From Gammaproteobacteria bacterium (GTDB lineage: Bacteria > Pseudomonadota > Gammaproteobacteria > Pseudomonadales > Azotimanducaceae), in assembly GCA_026706385.1 (NCBI GenBank), contig JAPOYV010000015.1, positions 1 to 64,000 of the forward strand: a stretch of DNA of 64,000 nucleotides, in the 5' to 3' direction. The notes beneath the pieces were generated by a model. That model was not told the origin of the DNA. It made no database searches and saw only the letters and a program-made list of their open reading frames with translations. The translations under genes were made by a program, and so were the position numbers. Below, piece after piece: positions 55,821 to 64,000 of this stretch (its first letter is position 1; each line of letters opens with the position of its first letter).

Positions 55821-57167
55821 CTACCGAGTCCCGTACTGCGCAACCTGCATCTGCCAGAACGCCTCGGCTTGCTGCTGCACCGCGACGGGATCGCAGATGT
55901 GGGTCAGTAAACCTGACAGCTCCGCCGCGATTCGCGGATTCGTCGCAAGACGGTTGTCGAGCTCCTCCGGATCCGTCGCCAGATCGAACAGTTGATCCGG
56001 CGCCGCGATGTTGTGGATCAGCTTCCAGTTACCGCGGCGGACCATGAACGAACCGGCGCGCGTCCCGTGCCCGTGATACTCGGAGAACACGGCACGCTCA
56101 GTGTCGTTCGGGGAAATGCTGCCCAGCGGGACGCCATTCCAACCGGCGGGGTGCGCGGCGCCGGTTGCTGAAAACACGCTCGCTTGCACGTCGTGCAGGT
56201 CGACGGGCGTGGCGACGCGTTGACCAGCCGGGAAGTCGGGGCCGGCGGCGATGCAGGGAATCCGCGCGGCGTCCTCCAGCAGGTTGCACTTCCACCACAG
56301 TCCGAACTTGCCGAGCATCTCGCCGTGGTCCGAGGTGTAGATCAGGTTCGTGGTGTCGGCGAGGCCCGAGGTATCCAGTGCCGAGAGCAGCCGTCCGAGT
56401 TGCTGATCGATGAATGTGATGCACGCGTAGTAACCGCGGCGCAAGCCACGGACGTGCTCTTCGGGCACATCGTGCAGTTCGAAATGCGTACGCAGGTCGA
56501 CCGCGTACGGATGTCGCGCCGTCTCGGCCTCGACGCCGTGCTCGGGGAGATCGCCGTGGTCGCGGTACAGATCCCACAGCGCCGGTGTGCAGTAGTGCGG
56601 GAAATGCGGCTTCACGAGATTCACGTACAGCACCCACGGCGCATCGATCGCGGGTGCCCGCTCGGTGAGCCACGCGACGGCCGCGTCCATGTATTCGACG
56701 TCCCTGCCCCAGGGCTCGTCGCGTGGCCCGTACTGGCTTAGCCGTTGCGCCGATCCGTCTCGCACAGCCAGGGGAGTGCGTTCTTGCGCCGGGTCGAAGA
56801 CGAACCCCTCGTCGTTGGCGGCGAGCGTCTCCGAGAAGCCGAGTTCGTCGACCGGGCGGTAGGCGTGGACCTTCCCGCCGAATGCGGTGTGTACGCCGTG
56901 CTCCGCGAGTAGGGCGCCAAGGCCGTTGGTCTCTGGCGGAATGCCGTTGCGGGTGTTGCCGTAGGCTTGCACGGCGTGGGCGCGCTTGCCCGTCAGGAAG
57001 GCCGAACGGCTGGGCACGCAAAGCGGCGACGGACAGTAGGCGTACTCGAACACGGTACCGTTGTCGGCGAGGCGTTGCATGTTGGGCGTGTCGACGAACG
57101 GGTGACCGTACGGCGACGCGTAGCGCGGATTGTGCTCGTCGGACATGAAGACTATGACGTTGGACAT
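55821..57167 (-). CDS. Sulfatase (type I, formylglycine)
   Basis: A 448-residue arylsulfatase/choline-sulfatase-like enzyme. C50 in PLCVPSRSAFLTGK is the CxPSR site oxidised to formylglycine. Metal ligands include DEH near residue 10 and the SDHGEM strand. No signal peptide is seen, so it may act in the cytoplasm, needing a maturase encoded elsewhere. It releases sulfate from an organic ester. It is convergent with the formyltransferase-like gene. Confidence 0.88.
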   Translation of the reverse strand: MSNVIVFMSDEHNPRYASPYGHPFVDTPNMQRLADNGTVFEYAYCPSPLCVPSRSAFLTGKRAHAVQAYGNTRNGIPPETNGLGALLAEHGVHTAFGGKVHAYRPVDELGFSETLAANDEGFVFDPAQERTPLAVRDGSAQRLSQYGPRDEPWGRDVEYMDAAVAWLTERAPAIDAPWVLYVNLVKPHFPHYCTPALWDLYRDHGDLPEHGVEAETARHPYAVDLRTHFELHDVPEEHVRGLRRGYYACITFIDQQLGRLLSALDTSGLADTTNLIYTSDHGEMLGKFGLWWKCNLLEDAARIPCIAAGPDFPAGQRVATPVDLHDVQASVFSATGAAHPAGWNGVPLGSISPNDTERAVFSEYHGHGTRAGSFMVRRGNWKLIHNIAAPDQLFDLATDPEELDNRLATNPRIAAELSGLLTHICDPVAVQQQAEAFWQMQVAQYGTR

Positions 57168-57192
57168 GGATTCCCCTCAATCGCTGTTGCTG

Positions 57193-58281
57193 CTATTGAC
57201 ACCGCTCGGTCGCGATCAGAGCGGCGCCTCGCGGGAAGACATCGGCGGGCGTGCCGAGCGCTTCCTTGAGCGCCACGTCGCGGTCCCAGGCGTTGTCGAT
57301 GCCTTGCACCGCGCGGGCGACGCCCACGCCGATGTGGTTCACATGGTAGAACGGCGAGACCAGCGGAAAGAACTGCAGTGGCCAGTCGGTTCCGTACACC
57401 AGTCGGTCGGCGAGGCCCGGCACGTCGAGCGCCTTGGCCAAATAGTTGCGCTTATTGATCTGCGTCAGGCTCGAGATGTCCGCGTACAGGTTGGGGAAGC
57501 GCTCGAACATGGGCAGGATGCGCTCGAAGTTGGACTCGCCCTCGTTCTCGCCGGTGGTCGCGATGTGGGCGGCGATCACTGTGACGCCCATCGACAACGG
57601 CAGTGCCAGCCGTGCCGGGTCGCCGTATTGGTCAAGGGCATCGGCGAAGGAACGCTCCTGCCCGGCGTGGGACAGCAACGGCAGTCCCAGTTCAACCAGG
57701 GTTTCGTAGAACGGGCGGATCGAGGGGTCGGCGGGGTCGATGTGCATGATGTTCGGTATCCACTTGAGAAGCACGGCCCCGTCGACCTTGGCCTGTCGCA
57801 CGCGCTCGATGGCGTCGTGGCGGTAGGGATTCACGCTGGCCCCGAAGCAGAGGTTGTCATACGCCGCCGTCTGGCTCGCGACGAACGCGTTGGGGACGTA
57901 GATCTGCGTCGCCTCGCGATCCAGTTCACCCGTGCCGTCCACGACACCGTCCATCGCTAGGACGACCGCCTTCGCGACGCGTTCCGAGGCGGTGACCTGC
58001 GCGCTGATCCGGGCGAGGACGATGCGATCGCCTGCGTTGTTCAGCTCCTCCTCCGTAACGCCGAAAGCGCGCAGGTAAAACCGGAAACGGAAGTTCTCGC
58101 GCATCTCCCGATTGACGAACGCGCCGCTGCCCCCCGCACCGATGCCGGCCGTGTGGACATGCAGGTCGACGATCTGGTGATTTGCCGGGGGCGACGGTGC
58201 GCTCACCGTCGCCGCCAACGCGATTGCCACCAACGCGGCGAGGGCGACGACGGAGAGAGCGATGACGAAACGACGGCCCAT
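57193..58281 (-). CDS. Membrane-anchored amidohydrolase-family protein
   Basis: A 362-residue protein with an N-terminal anchor (RFVIALSVVALAALVAIALA) and an amidohydrolase TIM-barrel: DLHVHTAG (metal HxH), a mid-barrel LLSHAGQE, and DRLVYGTDWP with the catalytic Asp. The plan resembles the amidohydrolase_2 group (2-pyrone or aminocarboxymuconate-type decarboxylases and hydrolases). The metal site would face the periplasm. The substrate is unknown. Confidence 0.8.
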   Translation of the reverse strand: MGRRFVIALSVVALAALVAIALAATVSAPSPPANHQIVDLHVHTAGIGAGGSGAFVNREMRENFRFRFYLRAFGVTEEELNNAGDRIVLARISAQVTASERVAKAVVLAMDGVVDGTGELDREATQIYVPNAFVASQTAAYDNLCFGASVNPYRHDAIERVRQAKVDGAVLLKWIPNIMHIDPADPSIRPFYETLVELGLPLLSHAGQERSFADALDQYGDPARLALPLSMGVTVIAAHIATTGENEGESNFERILPMFERFPNLYADISSLTQINKRNYLAKALDVPGLADRLVYGTDWPLQFFPLVSPFYHVNHIGVGVARAVQGIDNAWDRDVALKEALGTPADVFPRGAALIATERCQ

Positions 58282-58334
58282 GGGACATCGGACAGCGGCA
58301 CACTACGCGCCAACTATAGGCTCGGAGAAGGACC

Positions 58335-59168
58335 TTGGGTTACGACCCCGACTTTCCGCGCGCCCACTACGACCGGCTTGCGGATGCCGAGTGGACGCGT
58401 TTGACCAGAAGCCGCCGCGGCGAACTCAACTTCCTCGTGCATATGGATGTCCTCAAGGCACACATTACGCCCGAGATGGACGTCTTGGAGGTCGGTGCCG
58501 GTGCAGGGATCTACACCAAGGAGTTGGTGCACATGGCCGGGCGACTGGTGGTCTCGGACCTGTCGGAGGTGCAACTCGAGCTGAACCGCAACCACATGCG
58601 GGAACTCGGTGTCCTGGACCTGGTGGCCCACTACAGGGTCCTGGACATGGTGGATCTCGGTGCGGTGGAACCGAGTTCGTTCGACGCCGTGGTCTGCGTG
58701 GGCGGACCCTTGAGCTACCTGCTCGACAAGGAGTCCGTCGGCATCCGGGAGATTCTCGGCGTGGTGAGGCCCGGAGGCATCGTCGTCCTCGGCGTGATGT
58801 CGTTGGTCAATACCGTGGTGCTTTTCATGGACATGCTGCCGGCGGAGAAGGAAGCGATCGGCTTAGACAATCTACGCTGGCTGCTCGAGACGGGCATCCA
58901 GGACCGCGAACACCATCCGGCGACCGAGCACTACTGCCACATGATGACCAGTGCGGACGTCGACAGGCTCGTCGCTGACGAAGCGGCCGACGTCGTGGAG
59001 AAACGCGCCGCGGGCGTATTGGGAATGGCCGGCGAAGCCGCGCTCGACTCGGTGCGCGAGGACGACGAGCTGTGGGCCTTGATCGTGGACCGGGAGCTTG
59101 CCTGGTCGAAGCTGCCCGGCACGCTGGACGTTGGGGACAATATCGTCTACGTGATCCGCAAACGATGA
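58335..59168 (+). CDS. Class I SAM-dependent methyltransferase
   Basis: A 277-residue methyltransferase. Motif I is VLEVGAGAGIYTKELV, motif II VVSDLSEVQLEL, and DAVVCVGGPLSYLL follows as motif IV, with a motif-V-like RPGGIVVLGV. The start is TTG 58335, with GAGAAGG upstream. It is divergent from the amidohydrolase gene by 53 bp. The substrate, a small molecule or a protein, cannot be told. Confidence 0.85.
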   Translation: MGYDPDFPRAHYDRLADAEWTRLTRSRRGELNFLVHMDVLKAHITPEMDVLEVGAGAGIYTKELVHMAGRLVVSDLSEVQLELNRNHMRELGVLDLVAHYRVLDMVDLGAVEPSSFDAVVCVGGPLSYLLDKESVGIREILGVVRPGGIVVLGVMSLVNTVVLFMDMLPAEKEAIGLDNLRWLLETGIQDREHHPATEHYCHMMTSADVDRLVADEAADVVEKRAAGVLGMAGEAALDSVREDDELWALIVDRELAWSKLPGTLDVGDNIVYVIRKR

Positions 59169-59178
59169 GGACCGGGTC

Positions 59179-60384
59179 CTAGTAAGGCCGCGCGTCGCGT
59201 GTCCGCGCCCCTTCGAGCGGTTGGCATGTCCACTGCCAACCGATCTCCTCGCCGTCCAGGGACACTTCGCGGCACTGGGTCGCTTCGTCGATGAAATGGC
59301 AGCGCAGGTTCTTGATGCGCATGCTCCAGCCGGGATCGATCGGTTGGTGCCGACAGGCGACCCGATGGTTCAGGTTGCCGTATTCGCTACGGTAGTTGCT
59401 GACGATCTCCTCGACCGCCTCAGGCGTATAGCGTTCCGGCAGCAGTGCGCGGGATTCCTTGTAGAAATCCATGATCGAGTTCGTGGTTCTCGGTTGCGCC
59501 GCGACGCCCAGCCAGCCGATGCCGGCCTCGAGGTCGACCGCCGCGCCGCCGCGGCCGTGCAGGTAGATGTCCGCGGCCGATGCTTGTGCCCACTTGAAGC
59601 CGCGCTTCGCGGCGATGACGAGAAACGGCAACGCTTCCTTGTAGCGCTTCTGCCTATAGAGTTCGGCGCCGCGACTGGCCGCCTCGTAGACTTGCGAGAT
59701 GAATGCCCCGCTCGGGATCTGTCCGAACTCGGGTGCGGGGGCGGTGATTATGGGCGCGACCACGACCATTTCCTCGACGTTCTCGTATCCATCGATGGCT
59801 GGCGTGTCCGCGTCGTCGTCCGGCTCGTCGATGAAGTGGCACTGCAGGTCTAGGACGACCTCGCCGTGCAGCCGACAGGCGACCCGATGTAGTCGGCCGC
59901 CGTAGGCCGACCGGTAGGCTTCGACGATCTGCTGCGCCGTCGGCCTGTAGTCGGGAGGCAGTTGCGCCAGCATGCGTCGGTAGTAGGTCTCGATGCGGGG
60001 CAGGGTCTGGGCCTCGGCCGCGACGCCGAGCCAGCCGATGCCGGCTTGCGTGTCTCGTGGCACGCCGCCACGACCGTTCAGGACGATGTCGCCCAGCGAC
60101 GCTTGTGGAACCTTGAAACCGCGCTCTGCCGCGACCGCCAGATAGGGGACGGCCTCGGCGTAGTTGCCCGCGTCGTAAAGGCGCCCGCCGCGCTCGGCGG
60201 CGGCATAGACATCGGCAATGAACTCGGCCGACGGCACATCGCCCGGTTCCGGCGCGGGGGCGCTGATGATCGGTGCCGGCTCGGCCTCTTCCGCCGCAGC
60301 GAGCGGTGCTGAACCGAGAGAGACGACGGCGAGCCAAGCCAGGGATCGGCGGATTGCGGGCAATATGGGCTTCGCCAACGGCAT
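59179..60384 (-). CDS. Exported protein with two tandem Sel1-like domains
   Basis: A 401-residue protein with a signal peptide (SLAWLAVVSLGSAPLAAA). It is an internal duplication of about 180 residues: each half has an entry PAPE-G-(I/V)PS-x-FI, a Sel1/TPR-like helix pair (AVPYLAVAAERGFKVPQASL; ALPFLVIAAKRGFKWAQASA) and an ending with HRVACR followed by L-(Q/R)-CHFIDE, with two Cys that could form a disulfide. I do not recognise a named family. A role in periplasmic protein contacts is a guess. Confidence 0.72.
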   Translation of the reverse strand: MPLAKPILPAIRRSLAWLAVVSLGSAPLAAAEEAEPAPIISAPAPEPGDVPSAEFIADVYAAAERGGRLYDAGNYAEAVPYLAVAAERGFKVPQASLGDIVLNGRGGVPRDTQAGIGWLGVAAEAQTLPRIETYYRRMLAQLPPDYRPTAQQIVEAYRSAYGGRLHRVACRLHGEVVLDLQCHFIDEPDDDADTPAIDGYENVEEMVVVAPIITAPAPEFGQIPSGAFISQVYEAASRGAELYRQKRYKEALPFLVIAAKRGFKWAQASAADIYLHGRGGAAVDLEAGIGWLGVAAQPRTTNSIMDFYKESRALLPERYTPEAVEEIVSNYRSEYGNLNHRVACRHQPIDPGWSMRIKNLRCHFIDEATQCREVSLDGEEIGWQWTCQPLEGARTRDARPY

Positions 60385-60404
60385 CCCGAAAGGCGGCTTG
60401 GCCT

Positions 60405-61328
60405 CTAGCTCGCGGTCAGCACGGACTCGTTGGAGGTCGACGGGTTGTAGGCATCCGCTCGCGGGTCGGCGAACGTGGGTGCCAATTCCGACTCGGGTTC
60501 TCCCGCGATTCGCGATGCCCGCAGCACGCGAACATGCTTCGTATCGTAAGGCCGAGCGCGGTGCATCACGCAGCGGTTGTCCCAGACAGTCAGGTCGCCG
60601 ACCGCCCAGGAGTGCTTGTAGGTGCGCGGCGGCTGGCAGGCGTCGGCCATCAGCTTCGTCAGCAGCGCTTCGGACTCCTCCTCGGGCATCCCGACGATGC
60701 CGTAGGCGTGCCGCCCGGTGTAGATGGACTTGCGCCCGGTTTCCGGGTGCGTCTTGATGACCGGGCGCAGCGGCGCGCCCTTGTCGTGGAAGCCGTAGAA
60801 GTGATCGGTTTTGTGCGTGAAACCGGCACGTATCTGCGAACGGTACAGCGAGTGATAGGCGGATAGTCCTTCGAGCTGCTCCTGCATGTCAGGGTCGAGC
60901 GCGTCGTAGGCGGCGCGCATGTCGGCGAACTCGGTCTCGCCGCCTTCGGGCGGAACCACCAACGCCATCAACATGCCGGCCTTGGCGGCGAGCGGCATGT
61001 AGGTGCTGTCGGTGTGCCAGCCCTCGTTGCCTTTCAACAGCTTGTACTGCTCCTCGCCGGTCTTGGCGATGGTGCCGTCGGCCTTCTTGTTCGAAAACTG
61101 CACCGTCGGGCTGTTCTGGCGTGGCGAGAGCCGCTCGATGTTCCCGAAACGCAGTGCGAATGCGCCCTGGGATTCCTCGTCCAGGTTCTGGCCGGGGAAG
61201 ATCAGGAGGCCGTGCTTGAGAAAGGCAGCGTGGATCTGCTGCCAGGTATCGTCGTCCAGTTCGGCGAGGTCGACGTTGGTGACAACCGCACCCAGAGTAG
61301 CGTCGGTGGGCGTGACGGCGATGGGCAT
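60405..61328 (-). CDS. TauD/TfdA-family Fe(II)/2-oxoglutarate dioxygenase 2
   Basis: A 307-residue enzyme. H105 and D107 (WHTDSTYMP) with the distal His in DNRCVMHRARPY are the iron ligands; RVLRASRIAGEP provides the 2-oxoglutarate Arg. It starts at ATG 61328 with GGGAGG upstream. The sequence resembles taurine or 2,4-D type dioxygenases; substrate not determinable. About 280 bp upstream (61329-61608) show no gene or clear promoter. Confidence 0.88.
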   Translation of the reverse strand: MPIAVTPTDATLGAVVTNVDLAELDDDTWQQIHAAFLKHGLLIFPGQNLDEESQGAFALRFGNIERLSPRQNSPTVQFSNKKADGTIAKTGEEQYKLLKGNEGWHTDSTYMPLAAKAGMLMALVVPPEGGETEFADMRAAYDALDPDMQEQLEGLSAYHSLYRSQIRAGFTHKTDHFYGFHDKGAPLRPVIKTHPETGRKSIYTGRHAYGIVGMPEEESEALLTKLMADACQPPRTYKHSWAVGDLTVWDNRCVMHRARPYDTKHVRVLRASRIAGEPESELAPTFADPRADAYNPSTSNESVLTAS

Positions 61329-61608
61329 TTGGCACCTCCCAAGGCATTTTGCGAACCGCAAATCATACGCCGACACGGCGACGGAATGGCGGATCGCATT
61401 CGGATCCGAGGCGTCCTGCCCATGTCGCCAAGTCCGTATGGCGGATGTCTTACAGATCGAATGGACAAACGACCATTTCGGGCACGTTCTCAGCGTCGGA
61501 AAATCTGCCGGGAGCGTCGCGGACGGCTGACCAAGGGTGTATTGTTGAGCTAGGCCGACAGTCGTGCTTCGCCCGGCCCCGCGGCGCTCTTGAAGTTGGA
61601 GAGTGCAT

Positions 61609-62034
61609 GTGAACCTGCAAATGATGCTGTCAAGCGCGTCTCACCTTGCCGTCGTACTGGCGTTCGGTGTGTTCCTGTGGCGCGTCTTCGCCAGGATGCT
61701 GGCCGACCTGAATGCGCGCTTCGACCGTATGGACGCCCGATTCGACGGCATGGACCGGCGGTTCGACAAGATCGACGAGAGGTTCGTCGGGGTCGACGAG
61801 AGGTTCGTCGGGATCGACGCGAGATTCGTCGGGATCGACGCGAGGTTCGAGCAGGTCAACGGACGGCTCGTGCGCATAGAAGGGCGCGTGGACACGCTCG
61901 AAGGCCGTTTCGACACGCTTGAAGGCAAGGTCGACGGGTTGGCCAGAGACCACCAGAGCTTGGCCCGGGAACTCTCCGAGTTCCGCGGCGAGATGCGCGG
62001 TCGGCTGGACGCCTTGGTACCGAATCCGCGCTAA
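61609..62034 (+). CDS. Membrane-anchored heptad-repeat (coiled-coil) protein
   Basis: A 141-residue protein with one N-terminal span (SASHLAVVLAFGVFLWRVF) followed by about ten tandem 7-residue repeats of the form RFxxxDx (RFDRMDA, RFDGMDR, RFVGIDA, RFEQVNG, RFDTLEG), then a charged tail. The repeat period suits a long parallel coiled coil. GTG 61609 is preferred after GGAGAG; GTG 61603 is an alternative. The function is unknown. Confidence 0.65.
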   Translation: MNLQMMLSSASHLAVVLAFGVFLWRVFARMLADLNARFDRMDARFDGMDRRFDKIDERFVGVDERFVGIDARFVGIDARFEQVNGRLVRIEGRVDTLEGRFDTLEGKVDGLARDHQSLARELSEFRGEMRGRLDALVPNPR

Positions 62035-62063
62035 GCGCGACCAGGGGACCGTGCGTTGCAGGT

Positions 62064-63143
62064 CTAGGTTCCGGACGGTAGGGAAATGAGGGTGCCGTCC
62101 GTCGCCAGGGTTACGGGGCCGGCAAAGGCGTCGGCGACGCCCTTGAGAAAGACGTGCTCCATCGGGGCGATCGGCAAGGGCGGGATGATGTGGTACAGGA
62201 CGAGGTGCCCGACGCCGGCCTCCGCCGCCGATTCGGCGGCCTCCACGGGCGTGCTGTGGTAGGACGGTACGTCGCGCATGATCTTTGCGGGGCCACCAGC
62301 GTCCACCGCGTCGGCGACCTCGGCAATGCGGGCGGTCATGCGGCTGGCAAGCGCCTCGTGCAGCAACAGGTCGACTCCGCGGGCGTGGTGGATCAGGTTG
62401 GCGGACTTCGCCGTATCGCCGCTCACCACGACGGCGCGGTCCCGGTAGTCGACGCGGTAGCCGACCGCTTGACTCACCGGCGGGTGGGAGACGCGGAAAG
62501 CGCTGATGCGAACGCCATCGCCGGATTCAAGCACGGTCGTGAGTTCGCCGTCCGCGGGCAGCGGAAACGGGAACGCGAGCAGCCCGCCGCCGCTCGCCGG
62601 GACAACCGTATCGCCGTGATGGGCAACGCGATAGGCGGCGTCGGCGGTATACGCGAGGTTGAATCCCGCGACCACATCGGAGACCACAGGCGGACCGTGA
62701 ACTGGTAGCGGAGCGGCATGGCCACCGCCGGCCCAGCGCAGCACGCCGAGCTCCCCCAGGCCGTCGATGTGGTCGGAATGGGCATGGGTCACCAGCACAG
62801 CCTCGACACGGCCGACGTTCACGCCGAAGCGGCCGATGTTGCGCGCGCCGTTGGTGCCGGCGTCCACGACGTACAGATGCTCCCCGGCCTGGATTGCCAC
62901 GCAGGATCCGGAGCGCGAAATGTCCGTCAACGGCCCACCGGCGCCGCACACCAGCACGTGAATGCCGTCCGGAAGTTCCGCCAAGGCATCGCGGGTCAGG
63001 TTTTCCGCAACCGTGCGATCGAGAAGGGTCAGCGCGACGCGCTCGCTGCGTAGCGCGAACCACGCGGCACCAGCCAGCACAACGACTACGGCGATGGCGA
63101 TCAGCCACGCTCTTCTTGCGGCCACGGTGCCCTCCGGCGCCAA
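62064..63143 (-). CDS. Metallo-beta-lactamase-fold hydrolase, membrane-anchored
   Basis: A 359-residue protein with an N-terminal anchor (WLIAIAVVVVLAGAAWFAL) and an MBL core with VTHAHSDHIDGL (HxHxDH), GDTAKSANLIHHARG and a final YHII-type His. The order resembles ribonuclease Z-like MBL proteins, but the anchor puts the active site outside, so a small-ester or lactone hydrolase is more likely. Confidence 0.83.
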   Translation of the reverse strand: MAPEGTVAARRAWLIAIAVVVVLAGAAWFALRSERVALTLLDRTVAENLTRDALAELPDGIHVLVCGAGGPLTDISRSGSCVAIQAGEHLYVVDAGTNGARNIGRFGVNVGRVEAVLVTHAHSDHIDGLGELGVLRWAGGGHAAPLPVHGPPVVSDVVAGFNLAYTADAAYRVAHHGDTVVPASGGGLLAFPFPLPADGELTTVLESGDGVRISAFRVSHPPVSQAVGYRVDYRDRAVVVSGDTAKSANLIHHARGVDLLLHEALASRMTARIAEVADAVDAGGPAKIMRDVPSYHSTPVEAAESAAEAGVGHLVLYHIIPPLPIAPMEHVFLKGVADAFAGPVTLATDGTLISLPSGT

Positions 63144-63213
63144 AATCTCTCCCGGCGGCGTTAAGCGCGCGCGGTGGCCTTAGTATAGCCACCCGTCTCG
63201 TTAGGACTTGGCC

Positions 63214-64000
63214 ATGCCCAACCCAGGCCCCAAGACGCGCGCCGTCCACGGCGGCGAACGACCGAACCCGATCACGGGCGCTTCGGCCCCCGATCTGGTG
63301 ATGTCCACCACGTTCGCGATGGACGAACCGGCGGGGTTCTCGATCAACGCCTTCGAGGGAGAGGTTCCTTACATCTACACGCGTTGGGGCAATCCCACGA
63401 TCAAGATGCTCGAGGACAAGCTGGCGGCTTTGGAAGGGGCCGACGACTGCGTGGCGTTCGGTTCCGGCATGGCCGCGACGTCTGCGCTTTTGCTGGCATC
63501 GCTCAAGGCCGGCGACCACTTGGTGATCAGCGACGTGAACTATCCCGGCACTGCCGAACTGGTTCGCGACACGTTGGCGAACTACCGCATCACGTCCACG
63601 GCGGTCGACACGAGCGACCTGGGCGCCGTGGAGTCGGCGATCACGCCCGCGACGCGGATGATCTGGATCGAGACGCCGGCCAACCCGATCCTGCGCCTGA
63701 CGGACATCGCGGCCGTGTCGGAGATCGCCAAGCGCCACGGTCTGACGCTCGCGGTCGACTCGACCTTCGCAACACCCATCGCGACGCGGCCGATCGAATT
63801 GGGTGCCGACTACGTTGTGCATTCCCTGACCAAGTACATCGGTGGCCACGGCGACGCCCTCGGCGGCGCGGTGCTCGGGAGCCGAGACCGGATCGAGCCG
63901 CTGCGGACTCACGCGTTGGTCTACTTCGGCGGCGTGTTGAGTCCGTTCAACGCCTGGCTGATCGCGCGCGGTGCGGCAACGCTACCGATCCGGATGCAGG
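63214..64000 (+). CDS. Trans-sulfuration family PLP enzyme, truncated by window end
   Basis: The first 262 codons are present; the rest runs off the right edge. YIYTRWGNPTIKMLEDKLAA, GADDCVAFGSGMAATSALLL and the PLP-lysine segment HSLTKYIGGHGDALGGAV are typical of methionine gamma-lyase, cystathionine gamma-lyase or gamma-synthase. It would cleave or form C-S bonds in methionine or cysteine metabolism. The exact member cannot be fixed without the C-terminus. Confidence 0.88.
   Translation, partial: MPNPGPKTRAVHGGERPNPITGASAPDLVMSTTFAMDEPAGFSINAFEGEVPYIYTRWGNPTIKMLEDKLAALEGADDCVAFGSGMAATSALLLASLKAGDHLVISDVNYPGTAELVRDTLANYRITSTAVDTSDLGAVESAITPATRMIWIETPANPILRLTDIAAVSEIAKRHGLTLAVDSTFATPIATRPIELGADYVVHSLTKYIGGHGDALGGAVLGSRDRIEPLRTHALVYFGGVLSPFNAWLIARGAATLPIRMQ

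Overview
The window is GC-rich DNA from a Gram-negative bacterium. The evidence is two TonB-dependent receptors, lipoprotein signals, a Yej-type inner-membrane importer, a Tat-exported sulfite dehydrogenase and a periplasmic PQQ dehydrogenase. The family mix (YegD-like Hsp70, YfcG-like GST, YejBEFA, SorAB-like pair, Rpn nucleases) points to a proteobacterium, most likely a gammaproteobacterium. Repeated phytanoyl-CoA and TauD dioxygenases, a sulfatase, a sulfotransferase and acyl-CoA enzymes suggest an uncultured marine, sponge or soil heterotroph; that is inference. No rRNA, tRNA, CRISPR array, complete IS element or prophage was recognised. Gene density is high, with many 4-nt start/stop overlaps.

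Layout. 0.2-7.1 kb: CoA transferase, Hsp70-like protein, small housekeeping enzymes (NUDIX, thioesterase), two SDR-type enzymes and a sulfotransferase. 7.2-15.5 kb (minus strand): a giant TonB receptor carrying a calcium-binding-type insert, a Cys-containing hypothetical, a TPR lipoprotein and an FG-GAP/ASPIC lipoprotein, with a cluster of hairpins inside. 16.3-21.7 kb: a tightly coupled operon for a Gld-type ABC transporter (ATPase, fused permease/GldG, DUF4340 protein, GST). 21.9-24.9 kb: a decayed Rpn nuclease, an ankyrin protein and a PhyH dioxygenase. 25-30.5 kb: a yejBEFA-type peptide importer. 31-38 kb: two crotonases, a TauD enzyme, a second TonB receptor, a PhyH paralogue and a DUF3565-DUF1971 fusion. 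38-49 kb: an intact Rpn nuclease, penicillin acylase, cupin, sulfite dehydrogenase plus cytochrome c, GlyA, PQQ alcohol dehydrogenase, a vapB remnant and a serine hydrolase. 49-56 kb: a tandem pair of D-serine-dehydratase-like genes, PhyH, a glutaredoxin-DinB gene with an in-frame TGA, a frameshifted rhodanese, Dyp peroxidase, PhyH and a formyl-THF hydrolase-like enzyme. 55.8-64 kb: sulfatase, amidohydrolase, methyltransferase, duplicated Sel1-like protein, TauD enzyme, heptad-repeat membrane protein, MBL hydrolase and a truncated trans-sulfuration enzyme.

Most notable: the glutaredoxin-like gene at 51783-52517 has TGA exactly where the first cysteine of its CxxC motif should be (U-T-S-C), while the frame stays open for another 234 codons. 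It is either a selenoprotein or a single-base nonsense allele. A frameshifted rhodanese lies head-on next to it, so assembly error or locus decay must be weighed. Other unusual items are a Tat-type sulfite dehydrogenase whose only sensible start is ATC, a PLP-enzyme paralogue that lost its catalytic lysine, and a 1422-residue TonB receptor with an internal DxDxDG array.

Functionally the window looks like outer-membrane capture (TonB receptors), inner-membrane peptide import, and oxidative trimming of small organic and organosulfur compounds by six candidate Fe(II)/2-oxoglutarate dioxygenases. Crotonases and a CoA transferase would feed acyl-CoA products onward, and SorAB-like sulfite oxidation could detoxify released sulfite.
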